Part shown: positions 24,306 through 33,439 of the stretch, piece by piece
Position numbering within the stretch: position 1 is the first letter of the stretch
Layout: the number at the start of each line of letters is the position of its first letter
Assembly: GCF_003474385.1 (NCBI RefSeq)
Contig: NZ_QUCY01000015.1
Location: 6,904-70,903, forward strand
Length of the DNA: 64,000 bases
Source: Senegalimassilia sp003474385
Lineage (GTDB): Bacteria > Actinomycetota > Coriobacteriia > Coriobacteriales > Eggerthellaceae
Direction of reading: 5' to 3'
Translations under genes and position numbers: made by a program
Notes under the pieces: generated by a model
What the model was told of the DNA's origin: nothing
Databases searched by the model: none
The model's input: the letters and a program-made list of their open reading frames with translations, nothing else

Positions 24306-26930
24306 GTGAATTCCAATAACATTTCCCGTCGAGGTTTCCTGGGCGCTTCTGCCGTCGTCATGGCGGGTGTGGCCGGCCTGACCGCAACTGGTTGCTCTGC
24401 GGAATCAAGTCTCGAGGCCGTCGACAAGCACGAGCTGCCTGTCGATCCGGCAAAGGGTGGCGAATGGATTTCCGCAGCCTGCTGGCACAACTGCGGTGGC
24501 CGCTGCATGAACAAGGTCATGGTCAAGGACGGCGCCGTTGTTCGTCAGAAGACTGATGACACGCACGAGGATTCCATTGAGTATCCGCAGCAGCGCGGTT
24601 GCGTGCGCGGTAAAACCCAGCAGCAGCAGTGCTTCGGCGCTGACCGTATTCTTCATCCGCTCAAGCGCAAGGGTTGGCAGCCTGGCGGTGGCGAGAAGTC
24701 CAACGGCCAGATGCGTGGCAAGGACGAGTGGGAAGTCATCAGCTGGGACGAAGCCATTAAGCTTGCATCCGAGGAAATCAAGCGCATTTCCGACGAGTAC
24801 GGCCCCACGGGTTTTTATTGCAAGGCGAACAACACCACGCTCAATGTCCTTTCCGGTTACGTGCGCGGATGGGATACCACGTCGCATGGCACGTATACGC
24901 TTGACGTGACGAAGATGGGTCTTCCGACTACGGACTGCGGTACGGGTGATGCGGATACGGCAAACGATCGCTTTGACCTTGAAAACGCCGAGTACATTAT
25001 CATGTGGTCGTCCAATCCTGCTTGGTCTGCCGCCGGTACGCCTATCAACTATTGGATGGCTGCGCGCGACAAGGGCACCAAGTTCGTATCCATCGACCCG
25101 CTGTACAACGCGTCCGCCCAGATGCTTGATGCTGAGTGGGTTCCCGTTCGCACCGGCACGGACATGGCGCTTATGTTCGCTATCGCCTATGAAATGCTTC
25201 GCCTTGACGAGGAAAAGGGAGGCATCATCGATTGGGACTTCATCCATAAGTACACGGTTGGTTTCGACTCCGAGAGCATGCCTGAGGATAAGACCATCGA
25301 TGAGAACCTTAAGGACTACATCCTTGGCAAGTACGACGGCACGCCTAAGACGCCGGAATGGGCAGAGCCGATCTGCGGCGTGAAGCCTGAGCAGGTCACC
25401 GAGCTGGCTCAGATTATGGCAAAGAGTAACAAGGTCATGATTCTGCACAACTATGGTATGGCTCGCTGCAACGGTGCCGAAATGCTGCCGCAGCTGTTGA
25501 TCGCCTTGGGCGCCATGGGCGGTCATATGGGCAAGTCCGGTCATGCAACGGCTAGCGCATATCACGCAAACGCCGGCAATGGCGGTGCTCGACTGATTTC
25601 CGCCGGTGCCGCAAAGATGCCGAAGACGACCAATCCGGTTACCACGGGCGTTCGCCAGCCTCAGATGTATGAGATCATCAAGAATGGCGGCGGCCACACG
25701 CAGGACGTTTCCAATGCGTACGGCTCCTTCCACAAGCCTAATCCTACGGAGCTTGGTCCCATCAAGTGCATCTATCATATGACCGATGCCGTCCTGCAGA
25801 CGTCTTTGAACCAGAAAGAGGGCATCGAGGCCCACCGCGCGGTTGACTTCGTGTTGACGTTGGCGCAGTTCATGACCACGAACGCTCGCTATTCCGACAT
25901 CATTTTGCCGGTTACGACCGAGTGGGAGCGTTGCGGCGGTTTCGGCGACTACAACAACCGTGAATACCTGCCGTTCTACACTCGCGTGACGCAGCCGCTT
26001 GGCGAGGCGAAGACCGACCAGGAAATCGGCGAGCTGCTGATTGCGGGCGTCGGCAAGGATCCCAAGCTTGCTTATGGCAAGACCGAGGATCAGCAACTGT
26101 ACGAGAAGATTGCCGGCTGCAAGGTCATGGGCGATGACGGTAAAATGAAGACGTTGGTCACGCTGACGGCCGATGATATCAAAAGCCTCAACGCCGAAGG
26201 CACGCCGCAGGAAGGCATCATCACGTTGAAGGAGCTGAAGGAAAACGGCGGTTATCAGTTCCCGCGCAAGCGCGGTGACAAGCACGGCCACATCGGCTAC
26301 CAGAAGTTCGTCGATGATCCTGAGGCAAACCCGTTGAAGAGCAAGTCGGGCAAGCTGGAGATTTACTGCCAGGCTCGCTACGACCTGATGGCGTCGTTCG
26401 GCTTCCCTGGAATCGAACAGTACAAGCCGTACCCGACCTATGTCGTTCCGTGCACGGGCTACGAGTCCACGTTCAAGGACGGGAAAATCGGCGGCGAAAA
26501 GGGCGAGTATCCGTTCCTGATGTTCAACCCGCACTACCTGCGTCGTTCGCATACCGTGTTCGACAACTGCCCGTGGCTGCGCGAGGCGTGGGCAAACCCG
26601 GTGTTCCTGGCTCGTAGCGATGCGGAGAGCCTGGGCATCAAAGACGGTGACACGGTGCTGCTGAGCTCGCCGTATGGCAAGGGCCTGCGCAACGCTGCCG
26701 TTATGGACGTGTTGATGCCTGGCATGGTCGGCGTGCCCCATGGCGCATGGGTTGACGTCGATGAAGAGACCGGCATCGATATGGCTGGCTCCGACAACTA
26801 TCTGATCGGTAGCGAGTACAGTGGCATGGGCGTGTCTGGTTACAACAACCAGATCTGCAATGTCGAGAAGTACACCGGCGCTTCGCTTGGCCGCGACTGC
26901 GACAAGCCGGCTCGCTGGAGTGCAAACTAG
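24306..26930 (+). CDS. Molybdopterin oxidoreductase, DMSO reductase family catalytic subunit (DmsA-like)
   Basis: This 874-residue molybdenum enzyme is exported folded by the Tat system: SRRGFLGAS lies at residues 7-15. The signal ends at TATGC (Cys30), which also fits a lipobox. The [4Fe-4S] site is CWHNCGGRC...GCVRGK with Cys59, 63, 67 and 99. The molybdopterin domains follow, with a C-terminal dinucleotide-binding fold (LMFNPHYLRRSHTVFDN to YSGMGVSGYNNQICNVEKY). The GTG start has AAGGGGG upstream. Subunits, chaperone and anchor surround it, so it is a quinol-linked terminal reductase facing outside. The acceptor is unknown; DMSO, TMAO or an organic substrate are possible. Confidence 0.9.
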   Translation: MNSNNISRRGFLGASAVVMAGVAGLTATGCSAESSLEAVDKHELPVDPAKGGEWISAACWHNCGGRCMNKVMVKDGAVVRQKTDDTHEDSIEYPQQRGCVRGKTQQQQCFGADRILHPLKRKGWQPGGGEKSNGQMRGKDEWEVISWDEAIKLASEEIKRISDEYGPTGFYCKANNTTLNVLSGYVRGWDTTSHGTYTLDVTKMGLPTTDCGTGDADTANDRFDLENAEYIIMWSSNPAWSAAGTPINYWMAARDKGTKFVSIDPLYNASAQMLDAEWVPVRTGTDMALMFAIAYEMLRLDEEKGGIIDWDFIHKYTVGFDSESMPEDKTIDENLKDYILGKYDGTPKTPEWAEPICGVKPEQVTELAQIMAKSNKVMILHNYGMARCNGAEMLPQLLIALGAMGGHMGKSGHATASAYHANAGNGGARLISAGAAKMPKTTNPVTTGVRQPQMYEIIKNGGGHTQDVSNAYGSFHKPNPTELGPIKCIYHMTDAVLQTSLNQKEGIEAHRAVDFVLTLAQFMTTNARYSDIILPVTTEWERCGGFGDYNNREYLPFYTRVTQPLGEAKTDQEIGELLIAGVGKDPKLAYGKTEDQQLYEKIAGCKVMGDDGKMKTLVTLTADDIKSLNAEGTPQEGIITLKELKENGGYQFPRKRGDKHGHIGYQKFVDDPEANPLKSKSGKLEIYCQARYDLMASFGFPGIEQYKPYPTYVVPCTGYESTFKDGKIGGEKGEYPFLMFNPHYLRRSHTVFDNCPWLREAWANPVFLARSDAESLGIKDGDTVLLSSPYGKGLRNAAVMDVLMPGMVGVPHGAWVDVDEETGIDMAGSDNYLIGSEYSGMGVSGYNNQICNVEKYTGASLGRDCDKPARWSAN

Positions 26931-26954
26931 AGCTGCGGAAGAGGAGAGTGAATC

Positions 26955-27533
26955 ATGAGCGTTGGATTCTATTTGGACCAAAGCCGCTGCACTGGTTGCC
27001 GCGCTTGTCAGGTTGTGTGCAAGGACAAGAACCGTCTTGAGGTTGGCACGCTGTATCGCGAGGCGCATTCCTACACGGTTGGCGAGTTCCCGAAGGTGCA
27101 GGGCTTTAGCTACACGTTTAGCTGCAATCACTGCGAGGACCCTGTTTGCCTGAAGAATTGCCCGACGGGCGCCATTTACAAGGCTGCCGACGGCACGGTG
27201 ATTCAGGATCAGAGCAAGTGCATCGGCTGTCGCATGTGTGTGATGAGCTGCCCGTATGGCCAGCCGAAGTACTTCCCGGAAAAGGGTGTTTCCGGTAAGT
27301 GCGACGGCTGCTATGGCCTGCGTCAAGAGGGCTCCCAGCCTGCTTGCGTGGCTGGCTGCCCGAACCGTGCGCTTGATTTTGGCGACATGGATGAGCTGCG
27401 CGCGAAGTATGGTAGCGACTTGGATAACGGTAGCATCGTGGTGCTGCCCTCGCCCGAGGAAACGCATCCGAACGTCTTGATTAAGGCGAAGGACTGCGCG
27501 TTTAGCCAGGAAGCGCGTGAGCTGACCTGGTAA
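26955..27533 (+). CDS. Four-cluster ferredoxin subunit, DmsB-like
   Basis: This 192-residue electron-transfer subunit carries four [4Fe-4S] cysteine sets: CTGCRACQVVC, CNHCEDPVCLKNCP, CIGCRMCVMSCP and CDGC...ACVAGCP. It links the membrane anchor to the catalytic subunit. There is no signal peptide, so it would be carried out by the Tat signal of its partner. It starts 24 bases after the catalytic gene, with GAGGAGAG upstream. A terminator follows at 27545. Confidence 0.92.
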   Translation: MSVGFYLDQSRCTGCRACQVVCKDKNRLEVGTLYREAHSYTVGEFPKVQGFSYTFSCNHCEDPVCLKNCPTGAIYKAADGTVIQDQSKCIGCRMCVMSCPYGQPKYFPEKGVSGKCDGCYGLRQEGSQPACVAGCPNRALDFGDMDELRAKYGSDLDNGSIVVLPSPEETHPNVLIKAKDCAFSQEARELTW

Positions 27534-27544
27534 TAGGTTGATTG

Positions 27545-27585
27545 CCGCCGCATCGCGCTGTTTGCTCGATGCGGCGGTTTTGTTT
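27545..27585 (+). terminator. Intrinsic terminator after the DmsB-like gene
   Basis: A perfect 11-base stem (CCGCCGCATCG and its complement) is followed by TTTTGTTT. It separates the subunit genes from the chaperone gene, whose expression may depend on read-through. Confidence 0.88.
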
Positions 27586-27635
27586 CAGGTTCGTTGTGCC
27601 GCGCCCTGGATGGCGACGGCGCAGAAGGAGCGGGG

Positions 27636-28388
27636 ATGGACAGCAAAGACGAGGAAAATCGCATTGCCATGACGCTGGCACGCCGTGCGTATTTATATGG
27701 CGCCTTTCATGTGGTGTTCGGCGGCGGAGTGCATGAGGCGTCAGCTGCGCAGCTTTTCGGCGAGAGCACGGCAGGCGCGTTGACGTGGCTTGCCGGTAAG
27801 GTGGCCGCTGATGAGGGGCTTTCGGAGAAGAACGTGGGCCTTTCCCTCCGCACGATGACCGAGTGCGTTGCCGAAGCGGTTGCGTGCGTGGGTGAACATA
27901 GCGAAGGGGATGCGGTTTCCAAGGCGACAGTGGCCATGGAAGAAGATTTCCCCACGTTGTTTCAGGTTCCTGGCGATAGCTACGTTCGACCCTGGGAGTC
28001 TCCGTATACCAGTACCGACGGCATGCTGTTTAGGGGAAGCACGCTTGATGTTCGGTCGTTCTATCATCAAGCGGGTTTCAGGCTACAGGCCGAGCAGCAT
28101 TTTCCCGACGATCACATTTCCGCGATGATGGATTTTATGGCGCGTATGAGTCAGTGCGTTTATGAGGCGTATGCTGACGGACGCGATGAGGATGCGGCGA
28201 AGACGCTTCGTACCCAGAGCGACTTTCTGCGGAATCATGTGCTGACGTGGGTCGATGCGTTCGCTGATGAGGTGATTCGCAAAGATATCCGTGCGTATTA
28301 CGCTGCGTTTGCAGGTGCTATGGCGGCGTTTGCGCATGTTGACGCTGCGCATGTTGAGAAGTTGGCGACGGAGCTTTCGGCTGAGTAG
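27636..28388 (+). CDS. TorD/DmsD-family molybdoenzyme chaperone
   Basis: This 250-residue helical cytosolic protein binds the Tat signal of the catalytic subunit and helps insert the molybdenum cofactor. The family pattern is seen in RRAYLYGAFHVVF at the start, the PWESPYTSTDGMLFRG block and FPDDHISAMMDFMARM with the conserved Asp-His. AAGGAG lies 6 bases before the ATG. It lies directly after the DmsCAB genes and before the radical SAM gene. Confidence 0.87.
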   Translation: MDSKDEENRIAMTLARRAYLYGAFHVVFGGGVHEASAAQLFGESTAGALTWLAGKVAADEGLSEKNVGLSLRTMTECVAEAVACVGEHSEGDAVSKATVAMEEDFPTLFQVPGDSYVRPWESPYTSTDGMLFRGSTLDVRSFYHQAGFRLQAEQHFPDDHISAMMDFMARMSQCVYEAYADGRDEDAAKTLRTQSDFLRNHVLTWVDAFADEVIRKDIRAYYAAFAGAMAAFAHVDAAHVEKLATELSAE

Positions 28389-28411
28389 CGTTTTGCTTTA
28401 AGGGGGGATTT

Positions 28412-29683
28412 GTGGATATTCGCGAGTATGCACAGGCGTTTGATCAGGTTGAGCACGACTATGAGGATGCGGTTGCTGCGTTTGGAATCCCCTTTGAGGT
28501 GGCGGAGTCGTGCCCGCGCAAGCGGCGTTCGCAAACGGCGGCGATGTGTGGTTGCCATTGCGAAAACGGCGGCGGGTCACTATGGCATGGATGGATTTCA
28601 CCGGCATGCTTGGCGTGCCGCACGGGCGAGCGCACGGCTACGTTTTTCGTTGATTTGCGTTGCACGCGACATTGCTATTTCTGCTTCAACCCGAATCAGG
28701 ATCGCTACGAGTACTTCTTGTCGCACCGTCGGGATATCGTGGCCGAGCTTGAGCAGGCTGCTGCAGTTGGTGCCCAGTTCGATTGCCTGGCGATAACGGG
28801 TGGCGAGCCGCTTTTGCATAAGGAGTCGGTTGTCGCGTTCGTGAGGCGTGCAAAGGAACTGTATTCCGACGTGCATATCCGCCTATACACGTGCGGTGAC
28901 TTGCTGGATGATCCGTGCTTGGATGCGTTAGCTGATGCGGGACTTGATGAGGTACGATTTAGCATCAAGCCTGAGGATGTCGCGCGCCCCGATGCATCCG
29001 TGTTTGGGCGAATCGAGGCTGCCGTTTCGTCGCTGCCCGATGTGATGGTTGAGATGCCGGTGATCCCCGGCACGCTTTCCGAGATGCAGGAGCTGCTTGT
29101 GCGCTTGGACGACATGGGCGTGCGTGGCGTGAACCTGTTGGAGTTCTGTTTTCCGCTGTGCAATGCGGAAGCGTTTCGTGATCGTGGGTTTGAGCTGCGC
29201 AAGCACCCTTTCAACTACTTGTATGACTACTGGTACGGCGGCGGTGTCCCCGTTGCGGGTAGCGAGGCTGAGGCGTTGACGTTGATGGAATATGCTGTGC
29301 GTGAGAGCTTGCTGCTTGGTGTGCATTATTGCAGTTCCGACAACAAGAATACGGGGCAGGTGTATCAGCAGAATAAGGTGTTCACCTGCGACGATGGGGT
29401 GTGGGCGCATTATCCGTGGCTTGAGGCCGACGAAGGCGACCGCTTGCTGAGATGCGCGAAGGCGTTTGGGGCCGATGCGGCGTGCGTGCGCGACTGGGCG
29501 CGTGCGGCCGGTGTGCCGTGTTCGTTTGACGAAGGAGTCCCGAGCGCCGCGATTCCGTTGGGCAGCGTTGCGGCGTTGCGCGAAATGTGTCCCGGCGTCG
29601 CGCTTGCGGAAAGTGCGAACGTATTCGAGCGCCGCGAAACTGGCGAGCTGTATCTGCGAGAAGTGGGCGTTCGCGAGATGTGA
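28412..29683 (+). CDS. Radical SAM protein with cysteine-rich N-terminal extension
   Basis: This 423-residue radical SAM enzyme has its cluster motif CTRHCYFC at Cys84, 88 and 91 and the SAM segment AITGGEPLLHKE. About 80 residues precede the core and hold Cys46, 48 and 50 (CGCHC) and Cys66/Cys69 (CLAC), which could bind a zinc or a second cluster. I do not recognise a characterised member. The GTG start has AAGGGGGG before it. The gene follows the TorD-like gene by 23 bases, so it may mature or modify the adjacent reductase or its cofactor. That link rests on position only. Confidence 0.72.
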   Translation: MDIREYAQAFDQVEHDYEDAVAAFGIPFEVAESCPRKRRSQTAAMCGCHCENGGGSLWHGWISPACLACRTGERTATFFVDLRCTRHCYFCFNPNQDRYEYFLSHRRDIVAELEQAAAVGAQFDCLAITGGEPLLHKESVVAFVRRAKELYSDVHIRLYTCGDLLDDPCLDALADAGLDEVRFSIKPEDVARPDASVFGRIEAAVSSLPDVMVEMPVIPGTLSEMQELLVRLDDMGVRGVNLLEFCFPLCNAEAFRDRGFELRKHPFNYLYDYWYGGGVPVAGSEAEALTLMEYAVRESLLLGVHYCSSDNKNTGQVYQQNKVFTCDDGVWAHYPWLEADEGDRLLRCAKAFGADAACVRDWARAAGVPCSFDEGVPSAAIPLGSVAALREMCPGVALAESANVFERRETGELYLREVGVREM

Positions 29684-29690
29684 GCCGCGA

Positions 29691-29718
29691 CATGCGGAAG
29701 TTAGCGGGCCTCCGCATG
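29691..29718. terminator. Hairpin between convergent radical SAM and elp3 genes
   Basis: CATGCGGA and its complement form an 8-base stem with a 12-base loop directly after the radical SAM stop codon. There is no T-run, so this is only a candidate transcription end for both genes. Confidence 0.4.
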
Positions 29719-29771
29719 CGATCAAAGACAGCGGTCTTGCAGGGCGAAAGCGTCGATGCCCGCCTTGCGTC

Positions 29772-31745
29772 TTATAGGCTGCGTTGCTGGTACAGCCCGC
29801 TGTCGGCGAATCCTTGCTTGCGGTAGTAGCCGCGTGTGCCGATGGCGCTGATCACGTTTATGGCGGTGTAGCCGTTGTCGCGGGCTATATCGCAGGCTCG
29901 CTCGATGAGCATGCGGCCGAGACCTCGGTGCTGGGCGTTTTGGCCACCTTGATGCAGGCCGGCAACGCGTCCGTATACATGCACCTCGCGAATCATGGCC
30001 TCGCCGGCATCGATAGGCAGGTCAGCGACGTGTGCGCCGACGTAGTCGGCATTCGGCATGGATAGGCGCAGAAAGCCTGCGATGCGGTTGTCGGGCGTTG
30101 TCCACTGCAGGAACACCTCGTGGGTGTTCGTCGTTTCGTAAGCGATTTCCGAAAGTGAGAACTCGTCGCTTGCGGCGGCTCCGAAGGCGATTTCGCGGGA
30201 GCGGATCTCCTGCACCGGTTGGGGTCGTTTCGCGAGTTCCAGGTCGACCAGCTGGCGCAGGTTCACTTTCTTGTTGCCGGTCATGATGTCGTGTGCCGAG
30301 ATGTCGCGGATCATGCGCGATATGCGCGTGAACGGCGGCGTGACCAGCACGTCTTCGGCTAGCAGGTTGACAAGCTCCTGCTCGGTGTAGGGGCGCCAGC
30401 TGCCGTCGCGCCAATGTGCGACCAGCCCCGTGCCGTCCACAAGCGCGCAGGGGTACAGCTTGATCTCGTCGGGCTTGAAGGCGGGATGCTCGACCATGCG
30501 CCGATAATCGGCGGCGTCGCTCTCGGGCGTTGCGCCGAGCAGGTTCGTCATGAAGTGCGCGTGCGTTTTGAAGCCGAAGATACGGGCAAGCTCGAAGGCC
30601 TGCTGCATGCGATCGGTGCCGATGCCGCGATGGTTTGCCGCAAGGATGCGCTCGTCCAGGCTTTGGATGCCCATTTGCAGCTTCGTGCAGCCGAGGCGGC
30701 GCAGTGTGGCCAAGCGCTGCGGCGTGACGGCGTCGGGACGCGTTTCCACCACCAGGCCCACGCAACGGTGCTCGGCGGTTTCGTTTGCGCGTTGTAAGGC
30801 TTCTAGCTGGGAAAACGTTGCGGTCTGCCATTGCGCGGCAGCGGCCCAGCCGTTACGGGGAGCTGCATCTTGCGGGTCTTCAGGGGCGACCGATTCGGGG
30901 TCGGCCTTCTGCGTATCGCCGATTGTCGTGCAGTTTGCGAGAGCGTTGTCAGTCGTAGTGTTACGGTCATCCGTTCGGGTGCGCAAGCGGGAATCGTCCG
31001 CGCGGGTTCTGCAAGCGTATAGGTTTCGAACCGTTTCGTTGTAGGAGGCATCGCCGGCGGTGACGCGCGCTTGCGCTTCGGAGGCCCAGGCGGCAAGGTC
31101 GTCGCGTTCGCAGGCTATGCCGGCGTTTTGGTATTGCTCGCGGCGCGTTTCGGATTCACACTCTACCGTGGCTTCGCAGCCCATGTCGTTCAAGGCGCGG
31201 AACAGTTCGTGCATGTACCAGATTTGGTAGGCTTCGGGGTAGTCGCTCCACGTGCCGCCAAGCACGATGAGCTCGACCTTGTCGGTGACGTGCCCCATTT
31301 GGTGCAGCGTGCGCAAACGCGCGGTGACCTGCAGATACGGATCGAACCAGTTGCGCTCGGCTCGTTGGCAGGCTGGCTCGTCGTGCAGGTAGCTTTTCGG
31401 CATGCGCACGTCGTTGGGACAGTACAGGCACGCGCTCGAGCACGGCCAGGGCTTCGTGAGCACGGTGACGGTGGCCACACCGGATGCGGTGCGGCGGGGT
31501 TTGACCTGCAGCGTTCGCACAAGCAGGGCCTCTTCAGCGGGCGAAACGCCCCAGGTATGCCACTGTTCGGGGCGGTGTTCCTTCGCCTCCTGATAAAACG
31601 GCAGCAGCTTCTTCTTCGCCACATAGCGGACGGGGCCGGCCACCTCGCGGTTTCGGGCGCGGATGATGCGATCGAGTGCATCGGGGGCAAGCGGGGCGTT
31701 GGTTCGGCGGATCTCTCCGAGGATGTTCTGCAGTGTCTTTTCCAT
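29772..31745 (-). CDS. elp3: Elp3-type tRNA uridine-34 carboxymethyl synthase (radical SAM plus GNAT)
   Basis: Elp3 uses acetyl-CoA and SAM chemistry to place a carboxymethyl group on C5 of wobble uridine. The 657-residue protein has CSSACLYC (Cys102, 106, 109), the family block YCPNDVRMPKSYLHDEPA, DKVELIVLGGTWSDYP, and a C-terminal acetyl-CoA-binding GNAT domain (IREVHVYGRVA, GLGRMLIERAC, GYYRKQGF). A hydrophilic insert of ~60 residues near 250-310 is unusual. The ATG at 31745 is chosen by homology; the open frame continues upstream without any. A -10-like TACAAT ends 8 bases before the ATG, so the mRNA may be leaderless. A desulfurase and a Trm9-like gene face it. Confidence 0.92.
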   Translation of the reverse strand: MEKTLQNILGEIRRTNAPLAPDALDRIIRARNREVAGPVRYVAKKKLLPFYQEAKEHRPEQWHTWGVSPAEEALLVRTLQVKPRRTASGVATVTVLTKPWPCSSACLYCPNDVRMPKSYLHDEPACQRAERNWFDPYLQVTARLRTLHQMGHVTDKVELIVLGGTWSDYPEAYQIWYMHELFRALNDMGCEATVECESETRREQYQNAGIACERDDLAAWASEAQARVTAGDASYNETVRNLYACRTRADDSRLRTRTDDRNTTTDNALANCTTIGDTQKADPESVAPEDPQDAAPRNGWAAAAQWQTATFSQLEALQRANETAEHRCVGLVVETRPDAVTPQRLATLRRLGCTKLQMGIQSLDERILAANHRGIGTDRMQQAFELARIFGFKTHAHFMTNLLGATPESDAADYRRMVEHPAFKPDEIKLYPCALVDGTGLVAHWRDGSWRPYTEQELVNLLAEDVLVTPPFTRISRMIRDISAHDIMTGNKKVNLRQLVDLELAKRPQPVQEIRSREIAFGAAASDEFSLSEIAYETTNTHEVFLQWTTPDNRIAGFLRLSMPNADYVGAHVADLPIDAGEAMIREVHVYGRVAGLHQGGQNAQHRGLGRMLIERACDIARDNGYTAINVISAIGTRGYYRKQGFADSGLYQQRSL

Positions 31746-32241
31746 AGCCGGTATTGTACGGCATCGCGCAAAGGGGCGAAGGGGTGGTGCGCCTGTGTCA
31801 AGAAAAGCCGTGCAATTGTGCGCGGGTCGGCCGACGCGCAAACCGCCCCGGCTTTGTCTCATTACGCTTGGGCGTGTACGAAGCTGGGGACCAGGAATGC
31901 AACAGCTATGGTTGGGGAACAGAGTCGAGCGCGGGGCCTGATCGCGTGCTGGACGTGGAAGCGGCAAGAAACGCTTTGGGTTTTGGGGAGCGCTCGATAT
32001 CGTCGCTTGCGCCGAAATGTCTACACATACGTGAAGGCCTTGCGGAACATACGCGGCGGTTCCATGCAAATGCTCGACGGGTTGGGGCTTAGATGATGCA
32101 GAGCGCTTATCGATGGTGTGTCAAAAAGGCTAATGACCAGGCATTATCCGCTTATCGAGAAATCAGTTCCCAAGTGATGTTGGCTTAGTGCCATTTAAAC
32201 GGCCACGTTAGAATTAAGGAAAAGAACGAAACGAAGCAACG
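31746..32241. other. 496-base intergenic region between elp3 and the cysteine desulfurase gene
   Basis: No convincing gene, RNA or repeat was found. The left end holds the elp3 promoter and the right end a weak promoter candidate for the desulfurase gene, TTAGTG-N18-TAGAAT (32185-32214). Confidence 0.5.
31753..31780 (-). promoter_or_regulatory. Candidate promoter of elp3
   Basis: On the minus strand TTCGCC, 16 bases and TACAAT lie so close to the gene that transcription would begin at or within a base or two of the ATG at 31745. No Shine-Dalgarno sequence is present, consistent with a leaderless mRNA. Confidence 0.45.
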
Positions 32242-33435
32242 ATGGGAATGCCCGTGGACAAGCCGCTTACATATCTGGACAACGCCGCAACGACGCCTCC
32301 TTATCCGGAAGTGCTTGCGCGCATGCACGAGGTCATGATGGATGGCTGGGGCAATCCTTCGTCGCCGCATGTGGTAGGGCGTCGCGCAAAGGAGATGCTT
32401 GAGGACAGTCGTGCGATCATCGCCGATGTGCTTGGCGTTGATGCTGATGAGATCTATTTCACTTCCGGGTCGACGGAATCGAACAATCTAGCCATACGCG
32501 GGGCGTGCTTGGCTCAGCGTGAGAATCCGGGCAAGATCATCACCTCCACGTTGGAGCATTCGTCGGTGACCCGAACCGTTCGCGGCATGCGACGCGATTT
32601 TGATTGGGATTGCCGCTACGTCGATGCGCCGGATGGCTGCTTCGACATGGAGCAGCTGGCCGAACAGTTGCAGGACGGTCCCACGTCGCTTATCTCGGTG
32701 ATGCGCGTGCAAAACGAGACGGGTTGGATCTTCCCTATTCCTGAAATCGCGCAGCTGCGTGACGAGCTTGCTCCGGGCGTGCCGCTGCACTGCGATGCCA
32801 CGCAGGCGTTTTGCAAGATGCCTGTCGACCCTCGCGAATGGGGCGTGCAACTGCTTACGGCGGGCGCGCACAAGATCGGCGGGCCGCGCGGCATCGGCAT
32901 CCTGTATGTGCGGCGCGGCCTCCCCATGCATACCACCGCGTTCGGCGGCAACCAGGAGCGCGGTTTGCGTTCGGGCACTGAGCCGGTATTCCTTGCCGTG
33001 GGCATGGCGGAAGCCGTGCGCATCACGGCGGCGCATATGGAAACGGACATGGAATACGCGGCAAGCCTTCGCGAGCGCGCCATCGAGGGCTTGAAGCGCG
33101 AGATCCCCGATGTGGTTGTGCATGCGCCCGAAGGCGGAAGCCCCTACATTCTGAGCATCAGCGTGCCGGGTTTGCCCAACGCCGTGTCGGTGAAGTATCT
33201 GTCCGGTCGCCGCGTGTGCGTGTCGCGCGCCTCGGCGTGCGAGGAAAGTCACACCACCGTCGCGCCGGGCACGTGGCGTCCGAAGCATCCGCTGGCGCTG
33301 CAGGCGGCAGGCATCCCGCTTCGCGAGGGCAAGGAAACGCTGCGTGCAAGCTTCTTCCATCGCAATACTCCTGAAGATGTGGATCGCTTCGTTGCCGTGC
33401 TGGCGCAGTGCGCCCGAGAGATGCGCGAGTCGTAG
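32242..33435 (+). CDS. Cysteine desulfurase (NifS/IscS family)
   Basis: This PLP enzyme takes sulfur from cysteine for Fe-S clusters and tRNA thiolation. The 397-residue protein has YLDNAATTPPYPEVL at the start, the PLP-binding Lys211 in TAGAHKIGGPRG and the persulfide Cys333 in SRASACEES. It ends with a substrate-binding RASFFHRNTPEDV. The active-site loop is of the IscS/NifS (class I) kind. A methyltransferase gene starts 5 bases after its stop, so the two are co-transcribed. No IscU scaffold gene is nearby; the role could be general sulfur supply or feeding tRNA thiolation. Confidence 0.92.
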   Translation: MGMPVDKPLTYLDNAATTPPYPEVLARMHEVMMDGWGNPSSPHVVGRRAKEMLEDSRAIIADVLGVDADEIYFTSGSTESNNLAIRGACLAQRENPGKIITSTLEHSSVTRTVRGMRRDFDWDCRYVDAPDGCFDMEQLAEQLQDGPTSLISVMRVQNETGWIFPIPEIAQLRDELAPGVPLHCDATQAFCKMPVDPREWGVQLLTAGAHKIGGPRGIGILYVRRGLPMHTTAFGGNQERGLRSGTEPVFLAVGMAEAVRITAAHMETDMEYAASLRERAIEGLKREIPDVVVHAPEGGSPYILSISVPGLPNAVSVKYLSGRRVCVSRASACEESHTTVAPGTWRPKHPLALQAAGIPLREGKETLRASFFHRNTPEDVDRFVAVLAQCAREMRES

Positions 33436-33439
33436 GAAT

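Noticed and set aside
24405..27467. 1020-codon minus-strand open frame opposite the DmsA- and DmsB-like genes
   Set aside because: It runs across two recognisable genes and their intergenic gap, has no known domain and reflects codon bias of the true strand.
31746..32069. In-frame upstream extension of elp3
   Set aside because: No homology, and it would cross the promoter candidate; the ATG at 31745 matches the family start.
31754..32096. Small plus-strand frames in the elp3-desulfurase gap
   Set aside because: No ribosome-binding sites, no domains and composition like non-coding DNA.
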